DNA of 64,000 bases from Pseudocoprococcus catus (GTDB lineage Bacteria > Bacillota > Clostridia > Lachnospirales > Lachnospiraceae), in contig NZ_JAAXCM010000021.1 of assembly GCF_019734885.1 (NCBI RefSeq), positions 248,001 through 312,000 on the forward strand. Reading direction: 5' to 3'. Within the stretch, counting starts at the first letter, position 1. Each line of letters starts with the position of its first letter. Position numbers and translations under genes: made by a program. Below the pieces are notes generated by a model. That model saw only the letters and a list, made by a program, of their open reading frames with translations. It did not search any database and was not told the origin of the DNA. Shown here piece after piece: positions 52,237 to 60,212 of this stretch.

Positions 52237-53625
52237 TTAGTGATCATGAATATTCAGATCCTTCATTTTCTTGTAGAGCAATGAGCGATGGATACCCAGC
52301 TGTCTGGCGGCTGCCTGACGATTACCGCCGTTATCACGCAGTGCATTGGAGATCAGCTGGCGTTCAAGGCAGGCGATTTCGTAGTGATAATAACCGTCAG
52401 TGCTCTCAAGAGGTGAGGCCTTTTTGTAAGCCTGGATATATTCAGGCAGATGCTGAGGAAGAATCTCGCTGCCTTCACAGATAATGGCGGCACGGTCCAT
52501 GACATTGCGAAGTTCCCGGACATTGCCCGGCCAGTTGTGAAGATTAAGAAGATCCATAGCCTCCTGAGACATATGCAGATGAGACTGCTGATACATATCC
52601 GCTTTCTGTGACAGAAGATTGCTGCACAGAAGAGGCAGATCTTCGATACGCTCTCTGAGGGGCGGAATATTGATATTGATGACATTCAGTCTGTAGTACA
52701 GATCGGAACGAAAACTTCCGTTTTTCATGGAACTGGAGAGATTTTCATTGGTGGCGGCGATAACACGGGCCTTAAAGGGGATTTTCTTGTTGCTGCCCAG
52801 AGGAACATATTCCTTGGATTCCAGTACACGGAGAAGCTTTACCTGCATGTCCATCGGCATTGTGCCAAGTTCATCCAAAAAGAGCGTGCCTTCACCGGCC
52901 AGTTCAAATTTGCCAATTTTGCCGTCCTTTCGCGCGCCTGTGAATGCGCCGCTTTCGTAACCGAACAATTCAGCTTCCATAAGCTCTTTTGGAATGGAGG
53001 AACAATTGAGACTGACAAAGGGTTGGTGACTGACCAGACTGTCATTGTGGATTGCCTGAGCAAAGAGTTCTTTGCCTGTGCCGCTTTCGCCCTGGATTAG
53101 AACACTGGCATCACTGCGGGCGATGGTCTGACCAAGATGCTTCAGATTCAGCATTTTCTGATTGTTGGTGATGATGTCATCGAAGTGATATTGAGCAGCA
53201 TACATCTTGGCGATTTCGCTGCGGTAAGCCTTAAAATTGTCTTCAAGTTTGGACATGCGGTTGTGCAGATGAGCAATTTCTTTGATATCCCGGAAGATAA
53301 TTGTACCGGCTGCACCGATGACTTCATGATTGTGGATCAGAGGAATTCGATTGGTGATGACCATGGAGCCGTTGATTTCCTGAAGCTGCATGAGTTCTTT
53401 GACACCTGTCTGGGCAACGATATGAAGACGGGTGTTTTCAATGACTTCTGTGACATGACGGCCGACAGCGGCGGATGCCTTTATATTAAAAAATTTCTCA
53501 TAGTACCATTTGATGATATAGCCGTCACGGTCGACGAGACACATACCATAATGCTCAGTATCGAGAATATCGGATAGTGTATCAATACTATCTGTCAATT
53601 TATCAAAATATTCTTTATGTGTCAT
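52237..53625 (-). CDS. Sigma-54-dependent transcription activator with PAS domain
   Basis: An enhancer-binding protein that opens sigma-54 promoters with ATP. The 462-residue protein has an N-terminal PAS sensor (about residues 20-125: YGMCLVDRDGYIIKWYYEKFF), an AAA+ domain with Walker A IQGESGTGKELFAQAIH, the sigma-54 contact loop ESGAFTGARKDGK and Walker B LFLDELGTMP, and a C-terminal Fis-type helix-turn-helix (GGNRQAAARQLGIHRSLLYKK). The PAS domain suggests sensing of a ligand or redox state. ATG 53625 is preferred over TTG 53637. Likely targets are the two sigma-54 promoters in this window. Confidence 0.92.
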   Translation of the reverse strand: MTHKEYFDKLTDSIDTLSDILDTEHYGMCLVDRDGYIIKWYYEKFFNIKASAAVGRHVTEVIENTRLHIVAQTGVKELMQLQEINGSMVITNRIPLIHNHEVIGAAGTIIFRDIKEIAHLHNRMSKLEDNFKAYRSEIAKMYAAQYHFDDIITNNQKMLNLKHLGQTIARSDASVLIQGESGTGKELFAQAIHNDSLVSHQPFVSLNCSSIPKELMEAELFGYESGAFTGARKDGKIGKFELAGEGTLFLDELGTMPMDMQVKLLRVLESKEYVPLGSNKKIPFKARVIAATNENLSSSMKNGSFRSDLYYRLNVININIPPLRERIEDLPLLCSNLLSQKADMYQQSHLHMSQEAMDLLNLHNWPGNVRELRNVMDRAAIICEGSEILPQHLPEYIQAYKKASPLESTDGYYHYEIACLERQLISNALRDNGGNRQAAARQLGIHRSLLYKKMKDLNIHDH

Positions 53626-53701
53626 GATAATTACCAAACCCTTTGAAAATTCCGGAAGTGAACAGTGTCATGCTTTATTATAGCATAGAAGTGATAAAAG
53701 G

Positions 53702-53732
53702 AAAAGGACAGCCAACGACTGGCTGCCCTTTT
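53702..53732. terminator. Hairpin between the activator gene and comF
   Basis: AAAAGGACAGCCA (53702-53714) pairs with TGGCTGCCCTTTT (53720-53732) around ACGAC. It has the form of a terminator in both directions, yet it lies upstream of both diverging genes, where neither should end. It could attenuate a leader or block antisense transcription. The rest of the gap to 53868 is AT-rich with a 6-G run near 53778. Confidence 0.5.
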
Positions 53733-53850
53733 GGAGAAGGTATATTTATTTGGGGTGTAATAAAAATAAAATATATTGGGGGGTTTACGTTTATTATACT
53801 AGCATGAATAATGAGGAAAGTGTTCACAAAATTAGCTGTAAATAAAATGT

Positions 53851-53864
53851 TTTTGTATACAAAA
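53851..53864. promoter_or_regulatory. Perfect TTTTGTATACAAAA palindrome before comF
   Basis: A perfect 14-bp palindrome ends four bases before the comF start codon. It shares the TTGTATACA core with the dyad upstream of ispE-gntR (18451-18464), so it may bind a GntR-type repressor. Confidence 0.4.
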
Positions 53865-53868
53865 TGCC

Positions 53869-54663
53869 ATGACGAAGGGAGAGGTTGAGCAAATTGATAA
53901 AAATAAATGGTATTCCCAGCGGATTACTGGGAAAAATGCTGTGATATTGAAGAAAATAGCAGATATTCTCTATCCGGAGGAGTGTCCTGTGTGCCAGAAA
54001 ATATTGGCTGAACCCGAGGACAGGAAGATGCATGTACATCGCGGCTGCTACCGAAAGCTAAAAAGAATTACAGAACCGATGTGCAAGTGCTGCGGAAAAC
54101 CTGTTATGTCGCTGCAGCAGGAATATTGTTTTGATTGTTCTAAGCGTACAGTGAATTATGAGGCCGGACATAGCCTGTGGGTCTATGATGCCGTCAGTTC
54201 AGAATCAGTATTTCATTATAAATACAGCGGAAAGCAATCTTATGCAGATTTTTATGCGGAAGCGATGGTGTGCTTCTATGGAGAATGGATAGATTCCCTA
54301 CAGGTGCAGCAGATAATTCCTGTTCCGCTCAGCAGACAGAAGCTGAAGATTCGCGGGTACAATCAGGCAGGAATTCTGGCAGAAAAAATCGGGGATAAGC
54401 TGCAGATTCCGGTGAACAACAGCGGATTGTTCAGAATCCATAGTACAGCACCGCAGAAAGAACTGGGAAAAGCGGAGCGTGAGAAAAATCTCAGAGATGC
54501 GTTTAGGGCTAATGAGAAACATCTAACGGATATCAGAAGGGTACTATTGATTGATGATATCTATACAACGGGGAGTACGGTGAATTATTGTGCCGGAGCA
54601 TTAAGAGCAGCAGGTGTTAAAAAGGTGTGGTTCCTGACGTTGTGTACGGGTGCCGTATTTTAG
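53869..54663 (+). CDS. comFC: ComF family phosphoribosyltransferase-like protein
   Basis: A 264-residue ComFC-type protein associated with DNA uptake in competent Firmicutes. The N-terminus contains a zinc-finger region (CPVCQKIL near residues 43-50; CKCCGKP and YCFDCSKR further on) and the C-terminus a phosphoribosyltransferase fold with IIPVPLSRQKLKIRGYNQA and the PRPP loop VLLIDDIYTTGSTVNYCAGAL. The site is intact, but the reaction in vivo is unknown. The partner helicase gene comFA is not adjacent. Two terminator-like or operator-like elements precede it. Confidence 0.88.
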   Translation: MTKGEVEQIDKNKWYSQRITGKNAVILKKIADILYPEECPVCQKILAEPEDRKMHVHRGCYRKLKRITEPMCKCCGKPVMSLQQEYCFDCSKRTVNYEAGHSLWVYDAVSSESVFHYKYSGKQSYADFYAEAMVCFYGEWIDSLQVQQIIPVPLSRQKLKIRGYNQAGILAEKIGDKLQIPVNNSGLFRIHSTAPQKELGKAEREKNLRDAFRANEKHLTDIRRVLLIDDIYTTGSTVNYCAGALRAAGVKKVWFLTLCTGAVF

Positions 54664-54690
54664 AAGGGGAGCAGGACTACTCCCCTTCTT
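54662..54690. terminator. Terminator between comF and the hydratase gene
   Basis: AGAAGGGGAG (54662-54671) pairs with CTCCCCTTCT (54680-54689). It lies in the short gap between the converging comF and MaoC genes. T-runs are short on both sides. Confidence 0.6.
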
Positions 54691-54705
54691 GAAAATAATC
54701 GGATT

Positions 54706-55590
54706 TTATTTCCACTCAAAGACACCGCGGTTTAAAACCGGTTTATTGTTGGTGAGATTCATAAAGCGGAAGAAGGCTTTATGGTCGTCTATCTTCCACA
54801 GCTGCAGGCGGACCGGTGTATCAGGGAAGAGAACGGAACTCATCTGGGCGGCCATGCGTGTCATACGTTCAGGTTCACCTGGGATCAAAGCCTGAATAGC
54901 GAGACGGCATGAGAAGCCGAAAGAGCACAATCCCTGCATGAAAGATGTTTCAAAGCCCATTTTTTGCGCATATTCCGGATCAACATGAACAAGATTGGTA
55001 TCGCCTGTCAGACGATAAAGAAGATTCTGAACAGGACTGATATAATCATCCAGTTCAAAATCCGGTTCGCGATCGGGAATTACAACGTCACTCTTTGGCA
55101 TTGGTTTGCCGCCGAAACCGCCGGCTTCATGGAAGAAGGTGGTGGAATAATTGGTACACACCATATTGCCTGCTTCGTCGCGGACATCGATTCGGGTTTT
55201 GACAACAGCTCCTTTGCCTTCACCGCGGTCATAGACATCGGTGATAACATCCTGATACTGGAATGTGCCTTTGATCGGATCAATCGGACGATACATAATG
55301 ATCTCATGATCCATATTCAGAAAAGAAATAGTGGGTTTGATGATTTCATCAGCCAGCATAGAAGCCGGAAGAGGCATCCACTGATAAGGGCGTACATTGA
55401 CAGTTCCCCAATAAGGAATTGTGCCGTAGGTAGGAAGTGCTTTTAGATATTTTTCATATGTGTACATGAGATCATTGCGCCCGGCACCGACAGCCAGCGC
55501 ATACAAAGCAACATCCCTCCAGTTATATTCCATATAACGGGGTTCCATTTTTTTGCCAACTAATAATTCTTCAAGATTGATTTTTGCCAT
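54706..55590 (-). CDS. MaoC-type enoyl-CoA hydratase (double hotdog)
   Basis: A 294-residue protein with two MaoC/hotdog domains, as in R-specific 2-enoyl-CoA hydratases and the hydratase part of peroxisomal multifunctional enzymes. The second domain holds the hydratase signature YRLTGDTNLVHVDPEYAQKMGF, with the catalytic aspartate and histidine near residues 205-210, and MQGLCSFGFSCRLAI follows. It would hydrate a trans-2-enoyl-CoA. No other acyl-CoA gene is adjacent. It is preceded by AAGGAGGG and by an exact sigma-54 promoter, which links it to the nearby activator. Confidence 0.88.
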   Translation of the reverse strand: MAKINLEELLVGKKMEPRYMEYNWRDVALYALAVGAGRNDLMYTYEKYLKALPTYGTIPYWGTVNVRPYQWMPLPASMLADEIIKPTISFLNMDHEIIMYRPIDPIKGTFQYQDVITDVYDRGEGKGAVVKTRIDVRDEAGNMVCTNYSTTFFHEAGGFGGKPMPKSDVVIPDREPDFELDDYISPVQNLLYRLTGDTNLVHVDPEYAQKMGFETSFMQGLCSFGFSCRLAIQALIPGEPERMTRMAAQMSSVLFPDTPVRLQLWKIDDHKAFFRFMNLTNNKPVLNRGVFEWK

Positions 55591-55641
55591 GAGTCAGCCC
55601 TCCTTAAAAATAATACACATTGTTTGATGCCTTTATATAAG

Positions 55642-55657
55642 AGCAAACCCGGTGCCA
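55642..55657 (-). promoter_or_regulatory. Exact sigma-54 (-24/-12) promoter of the MaoC hydratase gene
   Basis: Minus-strand TGGCAC (55652-55657), five bases (CGGGT) and TTGCT (55642-55646) match the consensus exactly. The start would lie near 55630, 40 bases before ATG 55590. Two direct motifs, ATGTGTACATAT (55738-55749) and ATGTGTCATATAT (55771-55783), spaced 33 bases, are possible activator sites, but they match the 17-bp dyad poorly. Confidence 0.78.
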
Positions 55658-55889
55658 TTTAAAAATTTTAGAAAAATAATAAAAAAAGACACAGATATAC
55701 CTTTAAAAGGCGGAAAATGAATGATTAAATGAAAAAGATGTGTACATATTGAAACATATCAAAATAAAAAATGTGTCATATATTCTCTTTTGTGATAAAA
55801 AGAATGGTTTTATATTAAAAACACAATAAAAATCTGATTATCCGCTAAAACACAGTATCTATCAGCATTTTCAAGGGAACAAATACATC

Positions 55890-55911
55890 AATTTACTACT
55901 TATTTACTACC
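55890..55911 (+). repeat. Tn916 integrase arm-site-like direct repeats
   Basis: AATTTACTACTT and ATTTACTACC form a direct repeat with 11-base spacing. From memory of the Tn916 integrase-DNA structure, its N-terminal domain binds GAGTAGTAAATTC; the complement of that sequence matches AATTTACTACT here. Such DR2 arm sites lie near each end of the element. Confidence 0.5.
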
Positions 55912-56012
55912 ATTGAATGAGCCTTGATACGCCAGTTTTCCTAGATATGCAAAGATATGGTACAGCACATCAGTATTGAAACAAGAAAAAAATTGAATAT
56001 TTTATAGACTAT

Positions 56013-56045
56013 GGAACGCCTAAAATGACGTTCCTTTTCTATTTT
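56013..56045 (+). terminator. Terminator-like hairpin upstream of the adhesin gene
   Basis: GGAACG (56013-56018) and CGTTCC (56029-56034) are followed by TTTTCTATTTT. A second hairpin, GCCGT/ACGGC (56048-56066), follows before TATTTTA. Both lie in the adhesin leader, as seen before two other genes of this element. Confidence 0.5.
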
Positions 56046-56102
56046 CAGCCGTTCTTATTGGACGGCTATTTTATTACCCAAAATGAAAGGAGCATTAGAT
56101 TT

Positions 56103-59100
56103 ATGAAAAAGACATTGAAACGATTGTGTACGGGCTTCTTAGCTCTTGCAACTGTCGTTACCGCTTTACCGACTACACCCGTTCATGCAGAAAGCAAGCA
56201 ATACTGGACGGAGTCAAAAGAGCGTGTCGGTATCGTTGAAAAAGTAATGAATGATGGTTCGATTGGTTCTACCTTTAATGAGGGACATTTGACCGTTGAG
56301 GGCGAGGACGCTTACTGTATTGACATCAACACAGACTTTAAGAATGGTTACAAGACCAGAGCTGACGCAAGCTCACGCATGAGTACCGACCAGATAAGCG
56401 ACGTTGCCTTATCTATCGAATATGTAAAACAGTACACAGACAGCCACAGCGGAATAAGCAAAAATCACGCTTACCTTTTAAGACAGCTTGTAGTCTGGCA
56501 GAGATTAAGCGTACATCTTGGCTGGCAATGTGATAATGTGCGAGCTTCTTATGATGAAATTCCAAAGGCAACGCAGGACGAAGTTTTCTCTGGTGCAAAA
56601 GCCTTTGTCAAAGAGAATAAAGGACGCTATGAATGTGGCGGTTATATCTACTCTGGCGAGGGGCAGGAATTGGGACAATTCTGGGCGAAGCTGAATGTCG
56701 GAAATGCGAAACTGCAAAAGACTTCCAGTAATACCAGCATTACAGACAGTAACGGGAATTACTCTGTCGCTGGTGCGACCTATGGTGTCTTTTCTGATAA
56801 GGACTGCACGAAACAGCTTGCCACCCTTACGACTGATGAAAACGGAAATACAGATGTTGTAGAGGTAAAGGCTGGCACAGTTTATATCAAGGAATTATCT
56901 GCACCAGCAGGATATAAAGTAGATAAAACTGTATATTCCTTAAAGGTTGAAGCTGGAAGGACAGCGACCTTGAAAGTATCAGATACACCGAAAGTAACAG
57001 ACACTTTGATTAAGCTTTTCAAGATTGATATGGAAACACAGAAAGACAATCCGCAAGGGAACGCTTCTCTAGCCGGTGCGGAATTTACATGGAAGTATTA
57101 TGCAGGCTTCTATAACAAAGACAATCTTCCTGCCGAAGCTACTCGTACATGGATTACAAAGACAATCGCTGAAACAGACAGCGACGGGACAACTCATTAC
57201 ATCACAAAATTAGGGGACGCATACAAGGTGTCTGGCGATAACTTCTATATGCAGAACGGTAAAGCAGTTCTTCCACTTGGAACACTAACTGTTGAGGAAA
57301 CAAAAGCTCCAAGCGGTTACTTGTTAGACGGTGCATATATGCAGGCTGGCGATAAGTCCGAACAGATAAAAGGCTTATACCTTACACAGATTACCGAGGA
57401 CGGCGACCTTGCCGTATTATCTGGGAGTAATCAGTTTTCCGTATCAGACAAGGTTATCCGTGGCGGTGTTAAAATTCAGAAACGAGATTTAGAAACGGGC
57501 GATACCAAACCACAAGGAAGTGCCACTTTGAAAGATACTGCTTTTGACGTCATTTCCTTAAATGACAATTCTGTTTTGGTTGAGGGCAAGCTATATAAGA
57601 AAAATGAAGTGGTAAAGACAATTCGTACAGATATTGAGGGTGTGGCTTCTACTTCTGCTGACCTTTTACCTTATGGGAAATTCCGTATCGTTGAGAGTGA
57701 AGCTCCCGACGGTTACTTGACAGACGGTGCGAAGCCGATTGACTTTGCAATCACAGAGAATGGAAAAATCGTGGACTTAACCGACGAAGCCCACTCTATC
57801 TACAATCAGATTAAGCGTGGGGATATTGAGGGAGTGAAAATCGGTGCAGGTACACACAAGCGTCTTGCTAATGTTCCCTTTAGGATCACAAGCAAGACGA
57901 CGGGTGAAAATCATGTAGTGGTAACTGATGATAACGGGCAATTCTCCACTTCTGCTGAATGGGCTTCTCATAAGCACAATACAAACGCAGGAAAGACCAG
58001 CGAGGACGGTGTGTGGTTTGGAACTTCTGAACCAGATGACAGCAAGGGTGCGTTACCTTATGATACTTACATCATTGAAGAATTACGCTCTGAAAGCAAC
58101 AAGGGTTTTGAGCTTATCCCACCTTTTGAAATCGTGGTATCAAGAAATAACCTTGTGGTTGATTTAGGGACTTTGACTGATGAATACGAAAAAGAAATCT
58201 CTATCCATACCACAGCGACCAGCAAGGACGGCGAAAAAAATATCCTTGCAGGAAAAGAGGTTACAATCATTGATACTGTAAAATTGGACGGACTTACAAA
58301 AGGCACAAAATATCAGCTCAAAGGCTGGCAGATGTTAAAGGAAGAAAATGCCGAGCTTATCATTGACGGGAAACGTGTGGAAAACGATTATACCTTTGTC
58401 GCTGATGATGAAGAAATGAAAGTGGAAATTTCCTATACATTCAATGCGTCTGCTTTAGGTGGCAAAAATCTTGTTACCTTTGAAGAATTGTATGATTTCA
58501 GCAATCCAAACGAACCCGTAAAAGTTGCGGAACATAAAGACATTGAGGACGACGGGCAGACGGTACTTATCACAGAGCGTATCATCAAAATTCATACAAC
58601 TGCTACCGATAAGGACGGCAACAAAGAGCTTGAAGCAGGAAAAAAGGTAACAATCATTGATACCGTAACCTTAGAGGGCTTAGAAGTCGGTACACAGTAC
58701 AAACTTGTGGGCTGGCAGATGTTGAAAGAAGAAAATGCAGAGCTTCTTATCAATGGAAAGCGTGTGGAAAGTGATTATACGTTTACTGCTGACAGCGAAA
58801 CTATGAAAGTGGAAGTTGCCTTTACCTTTGACGCTACTTCTCTTGACGGCAAACAGCTTGTAACTTTTGAAGAATTGTACGATTTTAGCAATCCAGACGA
58901 ACCGAAGAAAGTTACCGAGCATAAGGATATTGAGGATAAGGGACAGACGATTACCTTTAAGGAAAAGCCAGAAGAACCAGAGAAACCCGAAACACCACCG
59001 ACACCAGAAAAGCCTAACAGACCTAGCGACAGTCCCAAAACGGGCGACAGTACAAATGTAATGGCATTTGTCGTGATGTTGCTTGTGTCTGCTGGTGGAT

Positions 59101-59147
59101 TAGCTGGAACATATCTTTACAAACGCCGTAAAATGAAGAAATCATAA
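56103..59147 (+). CDS. Thioester and VaFE-repeat surface adhesin with sortase signal
   Basis: A 1014-residue wall-anchored surface protein of the SpaA/VaFE family. A signal peptide (residues 1-29) is followed by a thioester domain: Cys72 in AYCIDIN and Gln128 in LLRQLVVWQ fit the Cys-Gln pair that forms an internal thioester and binds host or surface amines covalently. Several Cna-B-like domains follow (GVFSDKDC, SAPAGYKVD, EAPDGYLTD). Two VaFE repeats lie near residues 696-828 and 829-951, each with HTTATxKDG and LVTFEELYDF. The end is a sortase signal SPKTGD near residue 976, then a helix and RRKMKKS. ATG 56103 has AAAGGAGC upstream. The protein is cargo of the element. Confidence 0.88.
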   Translation: MKKTLKRLCTGFLALATVVTALPTTPVHAESKQYWTESKERVGIVEKVMNDGSIGSTFNEGHLTVEGEDAYCIDINTDFKNGYKTRADASSRMSTDQISDVALSIEYVKQYTDSHSGISKNHAYLLRQLVVWQRLSVHLGWQCDNVRASYDEIPKATQDEVFSGAKAFVKENKGRYECGGYIYSGEGQELGQFWAKLNVGNAKLQKTSSNTSITDSNGNYSVAGATYGVFSDKDCTKQLATLTTDENGNTDVVEVKAGTVYIKELSAPAGYKVDKTVYSLKVEAGRTATLKVSDTPKVTDTLIKLFKIDMETQKDNPQGNASLAGAEFTWKYYAGFYNKDNLPAEATRTWITKTIAETDSDGTTHYITKLGDAYKVSGDNFYMQNGKAVLPLGTLTVEETKAPSGYLLDGAYMQAGDKSEQIKGLYLTQITEDGDLAVLSGSNQFSVSDKVIRGGVKIQKRDLETGDTKPQGSATLKDTAFDVISLNDNSVLVEGKLYKKNEVVKTIRTDIEGVASTSADLLPYGKFRIVESEAPDGYLTDGAKPIDFAITENGKIVDLTDEAHSIYNQIKRGDIEGVKIGAGTHKRLANVPFRITSKTTGENHVVVTDDNGQFSTSAEWASHKHNTNAGKTSEDGVWFGTSEPDDSKGALPYDTYIIEELRSESNKGFELIPPFEIVVSRNNLVVDLGTLTDEYEKEISIHTTATSKDGEKNILAGKEVTIIDTVKLDGLTKGTKYQLKGWQMLKEENAELIIDGKRVENDYTFVADDEEMKVEISYTFNASALGGKNLVTFEELYDFSNPNEPVKVAEHKDIEDDGQTVLITERIIKIHTTATDKDGNKELEAGKKVTIIDTVTLEGLEVGTQYKLVGWQMLKEENAELLINGKRVESDYTFTADSETMKVEVAFTFDATSLDGKQLVTFEELYDFSNPDEPKKVTEHKDIEDKGQTITFKEKPEEPEKPETPPTPEKPNRPSDSPKTGDSTNVMAFVVMLLVSAGGLAGTYLYKRRKMKKS

Positions 59148-59385
59148 GGCGGTAACGGTATGATGAAAGAAAAATCACGCTCTCCGCCGAAGCTGTCAAA
59201 CGGCAGACTTCCGCTTATTCTGGCTTGTCTGCCTACAACCTGCAAGAACACGGATAGTCAAGGGTGCGTAAGCATTGACTTTACCCTTTACTATCTGGGG
59301 GATTGCTGGTACTTCCCCAACCGCCAGAATAAGAAATCACAATCAATTAACTTATCAAAAATAGAAAGAAACGAGGTAAAACAAT

Positions 59386-59712
59386 ATGGAAATGAAATAT
59401 GTCGTGCCAGATATGGCACAGTCTTTTGGAACTCTTGAATTTGCAGGCGAAAGCGAGCCTATCTTTGAAAGGGATAAAAACAACCGCAAGGTCATAGCCA
59501 GACGAAGCTATAACCTTTATTCTGACGTACAGAAAGGCGAAAATGTTGTGGTGGAAATTCCCGTGCAGGCTGGCGAAAAGCATTTCAAGTATGAACAGAA
59601 AGTAAAACTTGTCAATCCGAAGTTATACGGCAGAGGGTACGCAATCGGGGATGTGGGACATACCGATTATGTATTAGTAGCTGATGATATTGTAGCAGTT
59701 GAAGAAAAGTAA
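59386..59712 (+). CDS. YdcP/DUF961 family protein (Tn916 orf23-like)
   Basis: A 108-residue small protein of the DUF961 (YdcP) family, always found in Tn916/ICEBs1-type transfer regions. Recognisable are the start MKYVVPDMAQSFGTLEFAGE, the IPVQAGEKHFKYEQKVKLVNPKL segment and the acidic C-terminus. Its function in transfer is unknown. GAGG lies upstream of ATG 59386. The preceding 238 bases hold no gene I can support. A related gene follows after 15 bases. Confidence 0.85.
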   Translation: MEMKYVVPDMAQSFGTLEFAGESEPIFERDKNNRKVIARRSYNLYSDVQKGENVVVEIPVQAGEKHFKYEQKVKLVNPKLYGRGYAIGDVGHTDYVLVADDIVAVEEK

Positions 59713-59727
59713 AGGAGTGAAGAATTT

Positions 59728-60111
59728 ATGAGATTATCAAACGGGTTTGTTATTGACAAAGAGAGAACATTCGGAGAATTAAAATTTACAGCGGTGCGTG
59801 ATGTGTTCTTGCAGAATGAGGACGGGACACCGAGTACCCAGCTTAAAAAGCGTATCTATGATTTGAAGTGCAGTCTGCATGGTGGAATTATCCCCGTGTC
59901 TGTACCGCCAGAAGTACCGTTAAGGGAATTTCCGTACAATGCAGTTGTGGAACTTGTCAATCCCGTAGCCGATACGGTATCACGAAAAACCTATACGGGT
60001 GCAGATGTGGACTGGTATGTAAAGGCAGAGAATATTGTACTGAAGAATAAAGGCAATCAGAACACAGGCACTTCACAGAACCATACACCGCAGGGACAAC
60101 CGAAAAAATAG
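59728..60111 (+). CDS. DUF961 family protein (Tn916 orf22-like)
   Basis: A 127-residue paralog of the preceding gene, with the DUF961 pattern FGELKFTAVRDVFLQNEDGTPSTQLKKRIYDLKC in positions 12-45 and EFPYNAVVELVNPVADTVSRKTYTGADVDWYVKAENIVL near the middle. The last 20 residues are a Gln/Thr-rich tail. It holds the position of Tn916 orf22. Translation begins after AAAGGAGTGAAG. Its function is unknown, as in the family. Confidence 0.85.
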   Translation: MRLSNGFVIDKERTFGELKFTAVRDVFLQNEDGTPSTQLKKRIYDLKCSLHGGIIPVSVPPEVPLREFPYNAVVELVNPVADTVSRKTYTGADVDWYVKAENIVLKNKGNQNTGTSQNHTPQGQPKK

Positions 60112-60131
60112 ACTTGCTGAATAGATTTTCG

Positions 60132-60160
60132 TTGTAGAGGATATACGGAACTGTTATAAT
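60132..60160 (+). promoter_or_regulatory. Own promoter of the cargo gene
   Basis: TTGTAG (60132-60137), a 17-base spacer and a consensus TATAAT (60155-60160). It would start transcription near 60167, so the following gene is not dependent on the transfer operon. Confidence 0.6.
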
Positions 60161-60212
60161 ATGGGTATGAAGAAAGCGACAAATTAGAATTTGATAAGGA
60201 GCGAAAAGAAAA

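Noticed and set aside
59160-59438. A 92-codon frame between the adhesin and the DUF961 gene
   Set aside because: It overlaps the well-supported start of the DUF961 gene, lacks a good ribosome site and has no recognised domain. The region 59148-59385 may hold regulatory sequence, but I see no clear element.
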